Shown: positions 1-8,355, counted from the first letter of the stretch. The stretch is 17,508 nt of DNA from Solimonas sp041612095 (GCA_041612095.1 JBFJJW010000045.1:1-17508); one strand, 5' to 3'. A program made the numbers and translations. The notes: a model not told the origin generated them from the letters alone.

Positions 1-26
1 CGCCCGATCACAGCCCGCGAGCCCAC

Positions 27-989
27 TTGAACTCGCTGCACGAATCCTATCGCCGACCTCTGTTCCCGCGCGGGCCGGGCCTGGGTTTCCGGACGTTTCT
101 GCTGGCGATGCTCGCGCTGGCGATGATCTTCCATGACGGGCGCACCGACAATCTGCGGCCGCTGCGCGAAAGCATCGACGTCGCACTCAGTCCCATCGTC
201 TGGATTGCCGCGCTCCCCACGCGCCTGCTGTACGCCGCCGGCGACATCAATCTGCGCGAGAGTCTGGAAGCCGAGAACCGTCGGCTCAAGGATGCACAGC
301 TGGCGCTGAACGTGCGCCTGCAGCGTCTGGAGGCGCTGGAAGCGGAGAATCGCCGGCTGCGTGAACTGCTGGCCTCAGCGGCACGGCTCGAAGACCAGGT
401 CCTGATCGCCGAGATCACCGCGATCAACCAGGACCCTTATCGGCACCAGATCACGCTCAACAAGGGCGCGCGCGACGGCATCTATCGCGGGCAGGCCCTG
501 GTCGACGCGCACGGCATCATGGGGCAGATCGTCGAGATTTCGCCGTATGCGTCCAAGGCGCTGCTGATTACCGACCCCAATCACGGCATACCGATCGAAG
601 TGAACCGCACCGGGCTGCAGACCATCGCCGTCGGTCGCGGCGACGAACGTGGACTGCGCCTGCCGTTCCTGCCCAGCAACGCGGATATCAAGGTCGGCGA
701 CCTGCTGGTTTCGTCGTCGCTCGGCGGACGCTTTCCGCCGGGCTATCCGGTCGGCGAGGTCTACGAGGTCAAACACGTGGCCGGCGAGCACTTCATGGAA
801 GCCTATGCGCATCCGAAGGCCCGCCTGAATCAGGGACGGCAGGCCCTGCTGGTCTGGAGCGAAAGCTATCCGGTGTCCGGCGGCACCAACGGCTCGGTCG
901 AACCGGGGGCTGATGAGGCCGGCAGTCCTGAACCCGACCCCACGGCTACCGTGCCGCCGGCGTCCGGGGTACCGGTGACAACGCCATGA
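27..989 (+). CDS. mreC: Rod shape-determining protein MreC
   Basis: MreC is an inner-membrane protein of the elongasome. It links cytoplasmic MreB filaments to MreD, PBP2 and RodA and activates PBP2. The sequence shows a short basic N-terminus, one membrane segment at about residues 20-35, a coiled coil at about 76-116 rich in Leu-Glu-Ala-Glu-Asn-Arg repeats, and the MreC beta-domain region at about 120-280. A Pro/Thr/Glu-rich tail follows (about 285-320). At 320 aa it is somewhat shorter than E. coli MreC. The start is uncertain: the frame is open back to the window edge, no ATG or clear Shine-Dalgarno is visible, and TTG at 27 is the best start inside the window. The gene may begin further upstream. 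Its stop overlaps mreD by 4 nt (ATGA). mreB is expected just outside the window, which is an inference. Confidence 0.95.
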   Translation: MNSLHESYRRPLFPRGPGLGFRTFLLAMLALAMIFHDGRTDNLRPLRESIDVALSPIVWIAALPTRLLYAAGDINLRESLEAENRRLKDAQLALNVRLQRLEALEAENRRLRELLASAARLEDQVLIAEITAINQDPYRHQITLNKGARDGIYRGQALVDAHGIMGQIVEISPYASKALLITDPNHGIPIEVNRTGLQTIAVGRGDERGLRLPFLPSNADIKVGDLLVSSSLGGRFPPGYPVGEVYEVKHVAGEHFMEAYAHPKARLNQGRQALLVWSESYPVSGGTNGSVEPGADEAGSPEPDPTATVPPASGVPVTTP

Positions 990-1468
990 GCCTGCGCAAC
1001 GTCTATCTCGGCTTTCTGCTGAGCCTGGTGATGGCGCTGATCCTGCAGCTGATCCGTCTGCCGGAGTGGCTGGCCGCCGCGCGACCGATCTGGGTGGCGC
1101 TTTTCCTGGCCTACTGGGCCCTGCGCGAGCCGCGCATCTCGACCTTGTTCAGCGGCTTCGTGGCGGGCCTGGCGCTGGATGTGCTATTCGGCTCGGCGCT
1201 AGGCCAGCACGCGCTGGGCATGGTGATCGTCGTCTATCTGGTCGAGCGCCTGCGCAGCATCTTCGTGCTGTTCCCGCTGTGGCAGGCGACTTTCGCCTTG
1301 ATCCCGGTGTGGGCGGCTTACTGTTTCCTGATGTTCTGGATCGACGGCGCCACCCAGCACCAGGCCAATCCCTGGCTGCGCTGGCTGCCGGTGCTGTCGA
1401 CGACGCTGTTCTGGCCGCTGGTGTTCAGCATCATGGAGCTGCTGCGACAGCATCCGGAAGACGAATGA
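986..1468 (+). CDS. mreD: Rod shape-determining protein MreD
   Basis: MreD is a small polytopic inner-membrane partner of MreC in the elongasome and helps set the balance of PBP2 activation. The 160-aa product is close to the usual length (E. coli about 162). It is almost wholly hydrophobic, with about five predicted membrane segments, starting with one near residues 7-22 (after MSLRNVYLG) and ending near 130-150 before a short charged tail. The ATG lies in the ATGA overlap with the mreC stop, so translation is probably coupled. mrdA starts 14 nt after the stop. MreD sequences diverge strongly, so the call rests on length, hydropathy and the fixed position between mreC and mrdA. Confidence 0.93.
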   Translation: MSLRNVYLGFLLSLVMALILQLIRLPEWLAAARPIWVALFLAYWALREPRISTLFSGFVAGLALDVLFGSALGQHALGMVIVVYLVERLRSIFVLFPLWQATFALIPVWAAYCFLMFWIDGATQHQANPWLRWLPVLSTTLFWPLVFSIMELLRQHPEDE

Positions 1469-1482
1469 GCGCTCGGTAGACC

Positions 1483-3447
1483 ATGTGGATCGCGACCCGC
1501 AGGCGGCGTCAGGCACTGAAGAACGTTCGCGACGAGAAGAGCGCGTTCATGCGCCGCGCCGCGGTAGCCGTCGTGTTTGTCCTGCTGTGCTCGGTCGTGC
1601 TGGTTGCGCGCATGGTCAAACTGCAGGTCATCGAGCACGACCAGCTCTCCACGCGCGCCGACGAGAATCGCATGCGCGTCGTGCCGGTGGCGCCGGTACG
1701 CGGCCTGATCTATGACCGCCACGGCGTGGTCCTGGCGCAGAACAAGCCGGCGTTCGTGCTGGAGGTAACGCCGGAGCTGAACCCCGACCTCGACGCCTTG
1801 CTGGAGCGGCTGGACGACATCGTCGAGCTCACAGAGGCCGACATCGCGCGCTTCAAGGATCGCGTGCGCAAGACCCCGCGCTACCGCGGCGTGCCGCTGC
1901 GCTCCAACCTGTCGATGGAAGAAGTGGCGCGCTACGAGATCAACCGCCACGATTTTCGCGGCGTGGAAGTGACGGCCGGACTCACACGCAACTACCCGCT
2001 GGGCGCCAGCGCCGCGCATGTGATCGGCTATGTCGGCGGCATCACCGAAGATGAGCTGTCAAAGGCCACTGACGACCGTCAGTACCAGGGGCTCTCGCAG
2101 ATCGGCAAGATCGGCGTGGAGAAAAGCCAGGAGGACCCGCTGCGCGGTGCGTCAGGGGCCAAGATCATCGAGGCCAATGCCTTTGGCCGCCCGCTGCGCG
2201 AACTCGACTATCAGCGCGGATATCCAGGGCGCAATCTGTATCTCTCGATCGACGCGGCGGTGCAGCTGGTGGCTGAGCAGGCCCTGGGCGATCTGGACGG
2301 CGCCGTGGTTGCGCTGGACCCCAGCAATGGCGAAGTCATCGCACTGGTCAGCAAACCCGGCTTCGAACCGCACCTGTTCGTCGAGGGCGTGGACAGCAAG
2401 ACCTACAACGCCCTGCTGACCGACCCCCACCGCCCGCTGTTCAACCGCGCGCTACAGGGCACCTATCCGCCGGGCTCGACCATTAAACCCGCCATGGCGA
2501 TCGCCGGCCTCGAGTACGGCGTGGTGGACCCGGAGCATACGGAATACTGCAGCGGCGGCATGTCGCTGCCGGGCTCGTCGCGTCGCTACCGATGCTGGAA
2601 ACGCACAGGTCACGGGCCGATGAACATGCTGGCGGGCGTCATGAAGTCCTGCGACGTCTACTTCTACCAGCTGGGCCTCAATCTCGGCGTGGATCGCATG
2701 CACGCTTCAATGACCGGCCTTGGCCTTGGGCATCGCACCGGCGTCGACTTGCCACTGGAGAAGGAGGGGCTCTATCCCTCGCGCGAGTGGAAGCAACGCG
2801 TGCGCCATGAAAACTGGTATCCGGGCGAGACCCTGAACATCGCCATCGGCCAGGGCTTCACGCTGACCACGCCGATGCAGCTGGCACAGATGACCGCGCG
2901 CATCGCCATGCGCGGAGGCGGCTTCGAACCGCATGTACTGAAGGCCACCGAAGACGCCATCACCAAGGAACGCGTTGATTTCCAACCGGTCGAACTGCCG
3001 CACATCGAGCTCAAGGACAATCGCAACTGGCAGACGGTGATCGAAGCGATGGAACAGGTTACGCATTCACCCGGCGGCACCGCCTACCGCATCGGCAAGG
3101 ACGCGCCCTACCGGATCGCATCCAAGACCGGCACCGCGCAGGTCGCGGGCATGCGCCAGGACGAAAAAGTGGCCCGCAGCCTCGAAGACACGCCGCCACA
3201 TTTGCGTGATCACGCACTGTTCATTGCGTTTGCGCCGGCAGAAGCACCGCGCATTGCAGTTGCAGTCATTGCAGAACACGCCGGGCACGGCGGCTCTGCG
3301 GCCTCGCCCATCGCACGACAGGTCATGGATCAGTTTCTGCTCGGCGAAGTGCGCTACCTGCGGCCCGAGGCACCGGCCGCGGCTGCAGAAGCTGCGCCGG
3401 CCACAGCCGGCGTCACCGACGCGGAACCGGCGGAGGGTCAGGAATGA
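1483..3447 (+). CDS. mrdA: Penicillin-binding protein 2, elongasome transpeptidase
   Basis: PBP2 is the monofunctional DD-transpeptidase that cross-links new peptidoglycan during side-wall elongation, working with the glycosyltransferase RodA. It has a basic cytoplasmic N-terminus, a membrane anchor at about residues 24-44, and a pedestal/dimerisation region that starts with RGLIYDRHG at 73-81. The transpeptidase domain carries all three catalytic motifs: STIK at 332-335 (nucleophile Ser332), SCD at 389-391 and KTGT at 548-551. Length is 654 aa against about 633 in E. coli, and the motif positions agree closely. The extra length is partly an Ala/Glu-rich tail over the last 35 or so residues, absent from E. 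coli PBP2. The stop overlaps the rodA ATG by 4 nt (ATGA). Confidence 0.97.
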   Translation: MWIATRRRRQALKNVRDEKSAFMRRAAVAVVFVLLCSVVLVARMVKLQVIEHDQLSTRADENRMRVVPVAPVRGLIYDRHGVVLAQNKPAFVLEVTPELNPDLDALLERLDDIVELTEADIARFKDRVRKTPRYRGVPLRSNLSMEEVARYEINRHDFRGVEVTAGLTRNYPLGASAAHVIGYVGGITEDELSKATDDRQYQGLSQIGKIGVEKSQEDPLRGASGAKIIEANAFGRPLRELDYQRGYPGRNLYLSIDAAVQLVAEQALGDLDGAVVALDPSNGEVIALVSKPGFEPHLFVEGVDSKTYNALLTDPHRPLFNRALQGTYPPGSTIKPAMAIAGLEYGVVDPEHTEYCSGGMSLPGSSRRYRCWKRTGHGPMNMLAGVMKSCDVYFYQLGLNLGVDRMHASMTGLGLGHRTGVDLPLEKEGLYPSREWKQRVRHENWYPGETLNIAIGQGFTLTTPMQLAQMTARIAMRGGGFEPHVLKATEDAITKERVDFQPVELPHIELKDNRNWQTVIEAMEQVTHSPGGTAYRIGKDAPYRIASKTGTAQVAGMRQDEKVARSLEDTPPHLRDHALFIAFAPAEAPRIAVAVIAEHAGHGGSAASPIARQVMDQFLLGEVRYLRPEAPAAAAEAAPATAGVTDAEPAEGQE

Positions 3448-4589
3448 TCGCCGAAGTCTTGCATAGCGCCCGCCGCAACCGTCCCGGCAAGCCCGAGTCC
3501 GGATGGGGCGACTGGCTGGAGGCTTGGCATATCGATCTCTGGCTGCTGGTGCTGCTGCTTGCGGTCATTGCCGTCGGCATCTTCGTGCAGTATTCGGCCT
3601 CCGGACACTCGGTGGATGCAATATGGAGCCAGGTGCAGCGCGTGGGCCTTGGCCTGTGCGTCATGGTCGCCATTGCACAGGCTCCACCGGATACCTACCG
3701 CGCCGCGGCGCCCTGGCTGTATCTGCTCACCCTGATCCTGCTGCTGCTGGTCATCCTGCTGGGCGATGCGGCCAAAGGCGCACAGCGCTGGCTGGACCTG
3801 GGCATTATCCGCTTCCAGCCGTCGGAGCTGATGAAGCTCGCCATGCCGATGACGGTGGCCGCGTTTCTGCACTTCCGCCGGCTGCCACCCAGTCTGTTCA
3901 CCATCCTCATCACCCTGCTGCTGATCGGCCTGCCGGCCGGCCTGATCATGAAGCAGCCGGACCTCGGCACCGCGATGCTGGTGGTCGCAGCCGGCGGCTT
4001 CGCGCTGTTCTTCTCCGGCCTGCAATGGCGCTGGATCTTCATCACGCTGGCCAGCATCGCAGCGCTGGCGCCGATCCTGTGGGAGCGCCTGCACGACTAT
4101 CAGCGCAATCGGATCCTGACGCTGCTGAATCCCGAGAGCGATCCGCTGGGCACCGGCTATCACATTGCCCAGTCGAAGATCGCGATCGGCTCCGGCGGCG
4201 TTTTCGGCAAGGGCTGGCTCAACGGCACCCAGGCCCATCTGGACTTTCTGCCCGAAGCGCACACCGATTTCATCTTTGCCGTATTCAGCGAGGAGCTGGG
4301 GCTGCTGGGCTTCCTGCTGCTGCTGGTGTTGTACCTGGCGATCGTTGGACGCTGCCTGTGGATCGCGCTGCGCGCACAGGACACCTTCCAGCGCCTGCTG
4401 TCCGGCAGTCTGGCGCTGGTGTTCTTCATCTACGTGTTCATCAACATGGGCATGGTGATCGGCCTGCTTCCGGTCGTGGGCGTACCGCTGCCGCTGGTAA
4501 GTTACGGCGGCACCTCGGCGGTGTCACTGCTGGCCAGCTTCGGTATGCTGATGTCCATACACACTCATCGGAAACTGCTCGCGAATTAA
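3444..4589 (+). CDS. rodA: RodA, SEDS-family peptidoglycan glycosyltransferase
   Basis: RodA is the polytopic SEDS enzyme that polymerises lipid II into glycan strands in complex with PBP2. The 381-aa protein (E. coli 370) has about ten hydrophobic segments. It contains the SEDS signatures QRWLDLGIIRFQPSE near residue 113, the large periplasmic-loop motif GTGYHIAQSKIAIGSGG, and LPEAHTDFIFAVFSEELG with the conserved acidic residue of HTDF at Asp275. It ends with the family motif PLVSYGGTS. The ATG overlaps the mrdA stop by 4 nt, and the TAA shares one base with the mltB ATG (TAATG). The mrdA-rodA pairing is highly conserved and supports co-translation of the two complex partners. RodA is preferred over FtsW because of the mrdA neighbour. 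Confidence 0.97.
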   Translation: MIAEVLHSARRNRPGKPESGWGDWLEAWHIDLWLLVLLLAVIAVGIFVQYSASGHSVDAIWSQVQRVGLGLCVMVAIAQAPPDTYRAAAPWLYLLTLILLLLVILLGDAAKGAQRWLDLGIIRFQPSELMKLAMPMTVAAFLHFRRLPPSLFTILITLLLIGLPAGLIMKQPDLGTAMLVVAAGGFALFFSGLQWRWIFITLASIAALAPILWERLHDYQRNRILTLLNPESDPLGTGYHIAQSKIAIGSGGVFGKGWLNGTQAHLDFLPEAHTDFIFAVFSEELGLLGFLLLLVLYLAIVGRCLWIALRAQDTFQRLLSGSLALVFFIYVFINMGMVIGLLPVVGVPLPLVSYGGTSAVSLLASFGMLMSIHTHRKLLAN

Positions 4590-5608
4590 TGCGCCTCCGC
4601 TCGCTCCTCCTGCTACCGCTGCTGGCCCTGCCCTTTGTCGTTGGCGCCGATTACAGCCAACACCCCCGAGTCCCGGCCCTGCTGGAGCAGCTGCGCACGG
4701 AGTACGGCTTCACCACCGCCGAGCTGGCGCAGGTACGCGCGGCGCTGAAGCAGGCTGAACAACTGCCGCAGCTGGTGCGGCAGGAACAGAAGGCCCCCGA
4801 AAAGACGGAGACCTGGACGCAATACGCGCGCCGTATCGACCAGGGTCGCATCGAAGGCGGCGCCGCCTTGCTGCGCGACAACGCCGAACTGTTCGCCCGC
4901 GCCGAGAGCGAGTTCGGAGTGCCGGGCGCGGTGATCGCAGCGGTACTGGGCATTGAAACCCGTTACGGGCGCATAACCGGCTCGGTGCGGGTACTCGACG
5001 CGCTCAGCACCCAGGGCTTCGATCACCCTACCCGCAGCGCATTCTTCTTCAGCGAACTCACGGAATTCTTCGTGATGTGCCGCGAGTTCGGATTTGCCCC
5101 CGACACGCTCAAGGGATCTTACGCCGGCGCCATGGGCGCGGCGCAGTTCATGCCCAGCAATTATCGGCGGCTGGCGCTGGATTACGACAAGGACGGCCAT
5201 CGGGATCTGTGGACCCTGGCCGACGCGGTGGGATCGATCGGTCATTACTTCCAGCGTTATCGGCCGGATCTCGCCTGGCACCGGGGCGAACCGCTGGCAG
5301 TACCCGCAGAACTGACGGTCGCTGTTGCACCGACCGCCGAATACAACCGCCGCGACGTGTTCTACCGCGTCGGTGACCTGGTCGCTGCCGGTCTCAAACC
5401 CGCGGTGGAACTCCCGGCGCTGACCCCGGTCGGACTGATACAGCTGCCGCTGGACAACGGCGGCAGCGAGTACTGGCTGGGCCTGCCGAACTTCTACGCC
5501 GTGATGACCTACAACCCCCGCATTTTCTACGCCATGGCGGTCACGCAACTGGCTGCGCAGATCGAGGCTGCCGCGGCGTTGAGCACGGTCGACGAGTCGC
5601 GACCTTGA
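4589..5608 (+). CDS. mltB: Membrane-bound lytic transglycosylase B family protein
   Basis: MltB-type lytic transglycosylases cleave the MurNAc-GlcNAc bond of peptidoglycan and form 1,6-anhydroMurNAc. The 339-aa protein matches the SLT_2/MltB family, with the catalytic motif GIETRYG (catalytic Glu at about residue 123) and the downstream GSYAGAMGAAQFMPSNY motif. The start is the ATG sharing one base with the rodA stop; the frame is open far upstream inside rodA, but that extension is a shadow of rodA in another frame. The first 20 or so residues form a signal peptide (MRLRSLLLLPLLALP, then a small-residue cleavage region near VGA). There is no Cys in it, so unlike E. coli MltB it looks soluble and periplasmic rather than a lipoprotein. 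The stop overlaps the rlpA TTG. Confidence 0.92.
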   Translation: MRLRSLLLLPLLALPFVVGADYSQHPRVPALLEQLRTEYGFTTAELAQVRAALKQAEQLPQLVRQEQKAPEKTETWTQYARRIDQGRIEGGAALLRDNAELFARAESEFGVPGAVIAAVLGIETRYGRITGSVRVLDALSTQGFDHPTRSAFFFSELTEFFVMCREFGFAPDTLKGSYAGAMGAAQFMPSNYRRLALDYDKDGHRDLWTLADAVGSIGHYFQRYRPDLAWHRGEPLAVPAELTVAVAPTAEYNRRDVFYRVGDLVAAGLKPAVELPALTPVGLIQLPLDNGGSEYWLGLPNFYAVMTYNPRIFYAMAVTQLAAQIEAAAALSTVDESRP

Positions 5609-6435
5609 GCTTCAAATGCGGTGCTGCATTGTTGATGGTGCTGGCACTTACGGCGTGCTCCACTACGGCGCCACGCTCCGATACCCCTCCCCCTCGCGAT
5701 CGCCCGAAGGTCGTTCCGTTTTCGCAGCAACGCGACGCACCGCCCCACCAGGACGAGATTCCACCTGACCTGGAGCAGATTCCGGACGCAGTACCGCGCC
5801 ACGAACCGCGCAGCCGCTCCGGCAACGCCCCTGTCTACGAAGTGTTTGGCAAGACCTATCGCGTCATGGACACCGCCGACGATTTCCGCGAGCGCGGCTC
5901 GGCTTCGTGGTACGCCAAGAAATTCCACGGGCGCACCACGGCCAGTGGCGAGCGCTATGACATGTTCGCGATGACCGCAGCGCACAAGTCGCTGCCGCTG
6001 CCTTGCTACGTGCGGGTCACTCACCTCGAGAACGGCCGCAGTGTGGTCGTCAAGGTCAACGACCGCGGCCCGTTTCATCCCGGCCGCATCATTGATCTGT
6101 CTTACGCGGCCGCCGCCAAGCTCGACATCATCCACTCTGGCCACGGCCCGGTAGAGATCGAGGTGGTCACACCGGAAAGTGCCGCGCCACCGCCCCCGCA
6201 TGGCTTACAGGGCTGGTTGCAGCTCGGCGTCTACGACGACGCCATCAATGCGGTGGCGCTGCGTGAAGACCTCAAGCGGCACGGTATCGGCGCCATCCAG
6301 ATTCTGGTCGGCGAGGAGGATGGCGAGCCCATCCATCGCGTGGTCATGGGCCCCTACGTCAATGCCGAAGAAGCGCGACCGGCGCGAAAGCGGCTGGAGC
6401 AAGAGGGCTTTTCGGCCACCTGGCTCGATCCCTGA
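5605..6435 (+). CDS. rlpA: RlpA, septal lytic transglycosylase lipoprotein with SPOR domain
   Basis: RlpA is an outer-membrane lipoprotein. In Pseudomonas aeruginosa it is a lytic transglycosylase acting on glycans that lack stem peptides, and its SPOR domain brings it to such glycans at the septum. Visible parts are a lipoprotein signal with lipobox LTAC and Cys18, a Pro-rich linker to about residue 80, a double-psi beta-barrel at about 97-188 (GSASWYAKKFHGRTTASGE), and a SPOR domain at about 201-276. Glu116, Asp119, His127 and Asp153 match, with a constant offset of 4, the active-site residues I recall for the Pseudomonas enzyme, so activity is likely. The start is TTG, overlapping the mltB stop (TTGA). 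The next ATG, at residue 11, would destroy the signal peptide. Confidence 0.93.
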   Translation: MSFKCGAALLMVLALTACSTTAPRSDTPPPRDRPKVVPFSQQRDAPPHQDEIPPDLEQIPDAVPRHEPRSRSGNAPVYEVFGKTYRVMDTADDFRERGSASWYAKKFHGRTTASGERYDMFAMTAAHKSLPLPCYVRVTHLENGRSVVVKVNDRGPFHPGRIIDLSYAAAAKLDIIHSGHGPVEIEVVTPESAAPPPPHGLQGWLQLGVYDDAINAVALREDLKRHGIGAIQILVGEEDGEPIHRVVMGPYVNAEEARPARKRLEQEGFSATWLDP

Positions 6436-6460
6436 GGTCGGGTTCCGGAGCCATCGGGTT

Positions 6461-6466
6461 TACAAT
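6461..6466 (+). promoter_or_regulatory. Possible -10 box upstream of dacA
   Basis: TACAAT lies 37 nt before the dacA ATG in the 68-bp rlpA-dacA gap. It resembles a sigma-70 -10 box. No good -35 hexamer is found at 16-18 bp spacing, so this is a weak candidate for an internal promoter. A similar box precedes mlaF. Confidence 0.25.
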
Positions 6467-6503
6467 TCTCCGCTTCTACGTCACGACTCAACCACCCGCC
6501 AAG

Positions 6504-7637
6504 ATGAAATCTCTCGTTTCCGCGCTGATCCTCGCCCTCGTACCGCTGTCGACCCTGGCCAGCGTGCCCTCCCCGCCAGACGTGCCGGCGCGCAGCTATG
6601 TGCTGTTCGACTTTCACAGCGGCCAGGTGCTCGCCGAGCGTGATGCGCAGATGCGCGCCGAACCGGCCAGCATCACCAAGGTGATGACCGACTACATCGC
6701 GTTTGACGAATTGAAGAGTGGCCGCATCTCGCTGGATGACCAGGTCCTGATCAGCGAAAAGGCTTGGCGCACGGAAGGTTCGCGCACCTTTGTCGAGGTC
6801 GGCACGCGCGTCCGTCTGGAAGATCTGGTGCGCGGCAGCATCATCCAGTCCGGGAACGATGCGACGGTAGCCATCGCCGAGCATATCGCCGGGGACGAGT
6901 CGGTATTCGCCGAGCTGATGAACCGGCATGCGCAGCGTCTGGGCATGCAGAACACGCATTACGCCAATGCCACCGGGCTACCACACCCCGAGTTGTATAC
7001 GACTGCCTACGACATCGCACTGCTGGCGCAGGCGCTGATCCGCGACTTTCCAGAAGGCTACAAGCTGTTCAGCGAGCGCGAGTTCACCTTTGGCACGCGC
7101 GGCGAGATTCGTCAGGGCAACCGCAATCTGCTGCTGGACCTCGACCCTACGGCCGACGGCATCAAGACCGGCCATACCGACTCTGCCGGATACTGCCTGG
7201 CTGGCTCCTCGATCCGCGACGGCCGCCGCCTGATTGCCGTGGTCATGGGCACCAGCGGCACTCGCGAGCGTGCGCAAGCCACCAAGGCGTTGCTGGACTA
7301 CGGTTTCCGGTTCTTCGAAACCACGCAATTGTTCGGGCCCGGCAAGCCGGTGCAGACCGCACGCGTCTGGAAGGGCCTGACCGACACCCTCGACGTCGGC
7401 ACCCTGGAACCGGTGGCGTTCTCGCTGCCGCGCGGCGATGGCCAGCAGCTGCAGGTCGAGGCGACGCTGGACCCCTTGCTGATCGCACCGATCCAGAAGG
7501 GCCAGACCGTCGGCTCGGTGTCGGTGACGGCAGCCGGGCAGACGGCCCGCACGCTGCCGCTGGTGGCGCTGGATGATATCCCCGCCGGTAGCTGGTGGCG
7601 CCGACTGATCGACACCATCCGGCTGTGGTTCGCTTGA
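6504..7637 (+). CDS. dacA: D-alanyl-D-alanine carboxypeptidase (PBP5/6 type)
   Basis: This low-molecular-weight penicillin-binding protein removes the terminal D-Ala from pentapeptide stems in the periplasm and so controls cross-linking. The order of parts is a signal peptide at about 1-20 (MKSLVSALILALVPLSTLAS), a peptidase S11 domain, a PBP5-type C-terminal beta domain at about 275-360, and a short amphipathic helix at the end (WWRRLIDTIRLWFA) that would hold it on the outer face of the inner membrane. The catalytic motifs are all present: SITK at 56-59, SGN at 116-118 and KTG at 221-223. Length is 377 aa; E. coli PBP5 is about 403. No strong Shine-Dalgarno is visible before the ATG. lipB starts 15 nt downstream, without the ybeD gene that often lies between them. 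Confidence 0.96.
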   Translation: MKSLVSALILALVPLSTLASVPSPPDVPARSYVLFDFHSGQVLAERDAQMRAEPASITKVMTDYIAFDELKSGRISLDDQVLISEKAWRTEGSRTFVEVGTRVRLEDLVRGSIIQSGNDATVAIAEHIAGDESVFAELMNRHAQRLGMQNTHYANATGLPHPELYTTAYDIALLAQALIRDFPEGYKLFSEREFTFGTRGEIRQGNRNLLLDLDPTADGIKTGHTDSAGYCLAGSSIRDGRRLIAVVMGTSGTRERAQATKALLDYGFRFFETTQLFGPGKPVQTARVWKGLTDTLDVGTLEPVAFSLPRGDGQQLQVEATLDPLLIAPIQKGQTVGSVSVTAAGQTARTLPLVALDDIPAGSWWRRLIDTIRLWFA

Positions 7638-7652
7638 ACCTCCGGAATCGGG

Positions 7653-8288
7653 ATGAAGCCGGCGCTGCGCGAACTCGGACTGCGTGACTACAGCGAGGTT
7701 CTGACCGAGCAGCGCGCCTTCACCGATGCGCGGGATGCTCAGACCGCCGACGAGCTGTGGTTTCTGCAGCACCCGGCCGTGTTCACGCAAGGTCAGGCCG
7801 GCAAGCCCGAGCATCTGCTGCTACCCGGCGCCATTCCTGTGGTGCAGTCGGACCGCGGCGGTCAGGTCACCTACCACGGCCCCGGCCAGCTGGTGGTCTA
7901 CTTTCTGGTGGACCTGCATCGCCGCGGCTATGGCATACGCTCATTGGTGACGCGCATCGAGCAATCCATGGTGGAGCTGCTCGCGGACTACGGGATCAGC
8001 GCCTACGCAGATCCCGCTGCGCCGGGGGTTTATGTGGATGGCGCCGGCGGCATGCCCGGGCGCGCCAAGATCGGCTCTCTGGGTCTGCGGGTGCGGCGCG
8101 GCTGCAGCTATCATGGGCTGTCGCTGAATGTCGGCATGGATCTGCAGCCGTTCTCGAGGATCAATCCCTGCGGGTACCAGGGACTGCGCATGACCCAGAT
8201 CAGCGAACTCGGCGGGCCCGACACCGTGGCCCCGGTTGCCGCCGCATTGCAGCCCATCCTGCTGCGGCAGCTCGGCTATTCGGCTTGA
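7653..8288 (+). CDS. lipB: Octanoyl-[ACP]:protein N-octanoyltransferase LipB
   Basis: LipB moves octanoate from acyl carrier protein to the lipoyl domains of 2-oxoacid dehydrogenases and GcvH in the cytoplasm. This is the first step of lipoate synthesis before sulfur insertion by LipA. The 211-aa product (E. coli 213) has the family signature RGGQVTYHGPGQLVVY, catalytic Lys139 in AKIGSLGLRV and catalytic Cys173 in INPCGYQG. A weak purine-rich stretch, GGAATCGGG, precedes the ATG. It is the only lipoate gene here: lipA usually follows directly, but mlaF follows instead. The link with envelope genes is probably an old gene order, conserved as dacA-(ybeD)-lipB, and not a shared function. Confidence 0.96.
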   Translation: MKPALRELGLRDYSEVLTEQRAFTDARDAQTADELWFLQHPAVFTQGQAGKPEHLLLPGAIPVVQSDRGGQVTYHGPGQLVVYFLVDLHRRGYGIRSLVTRIEQSMVELLADYGISAYADPAAPGVYVDGAGGMPGRAKIGSLGLRVRRGCSYHGLSLNVGMDLQPFSRINPCGYQGLRMTQISELGGPDTVAPVAAALQPILLRQLGYSA

Positions 8289-8310
8289 CGCGTCCACTGT
8301 CGGCTACAAT
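8285..8310 (+). promoter_or_regulatory. Possible promoter for the mla operon
   Basis: TACAAT at 8305-8310 lies 45 nt before the mlaF ATG in the 67-bp gap after lipB. TTGACG at 8285-8290 overlaps the lipB stop but is only 14 bp away, shorter than the usual 16-18, so the -35 assignment is doubtful. A promoter here would let the mla genes be expressed apart from the wall genes. Confidence 0.3.
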
Positions 8311-8355
8311 CCGTAGATACCAATAAGGGGCTCCCCCCACCCGTTCCGGTTACTC

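Noticed and set aside
3438..4262. Minus-strand frame of 274 codons opposite rodA
   Set aside because: It is a Gln/Arg/His-rich antisense shadow of rodA with no motif or initiation signal.
3503..4588. A 362-codon upstream extension of the mltB frame through rodA
   Set aside because: The product of this stretch is Arg/Ala/Gly-rich and non-homologous, while rodA in the other frame is a well-matched SEDS protein. The mltB signal peptide starts exactly at the ATG at 4589.
4613..5548. Minus-strand frame of 311 codons opposite mltB
   Set aside because: It is antisense to a recognised gene, of shadow-like composition and without a ribosome-binding site.
8326..8337. GGGG-CTC-CCCC mini-hairpin before mlaF
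   Set aside because: A 4-bp stem with a 3-nt loop in GC-rich DNA is expected by chance and has no T-run.
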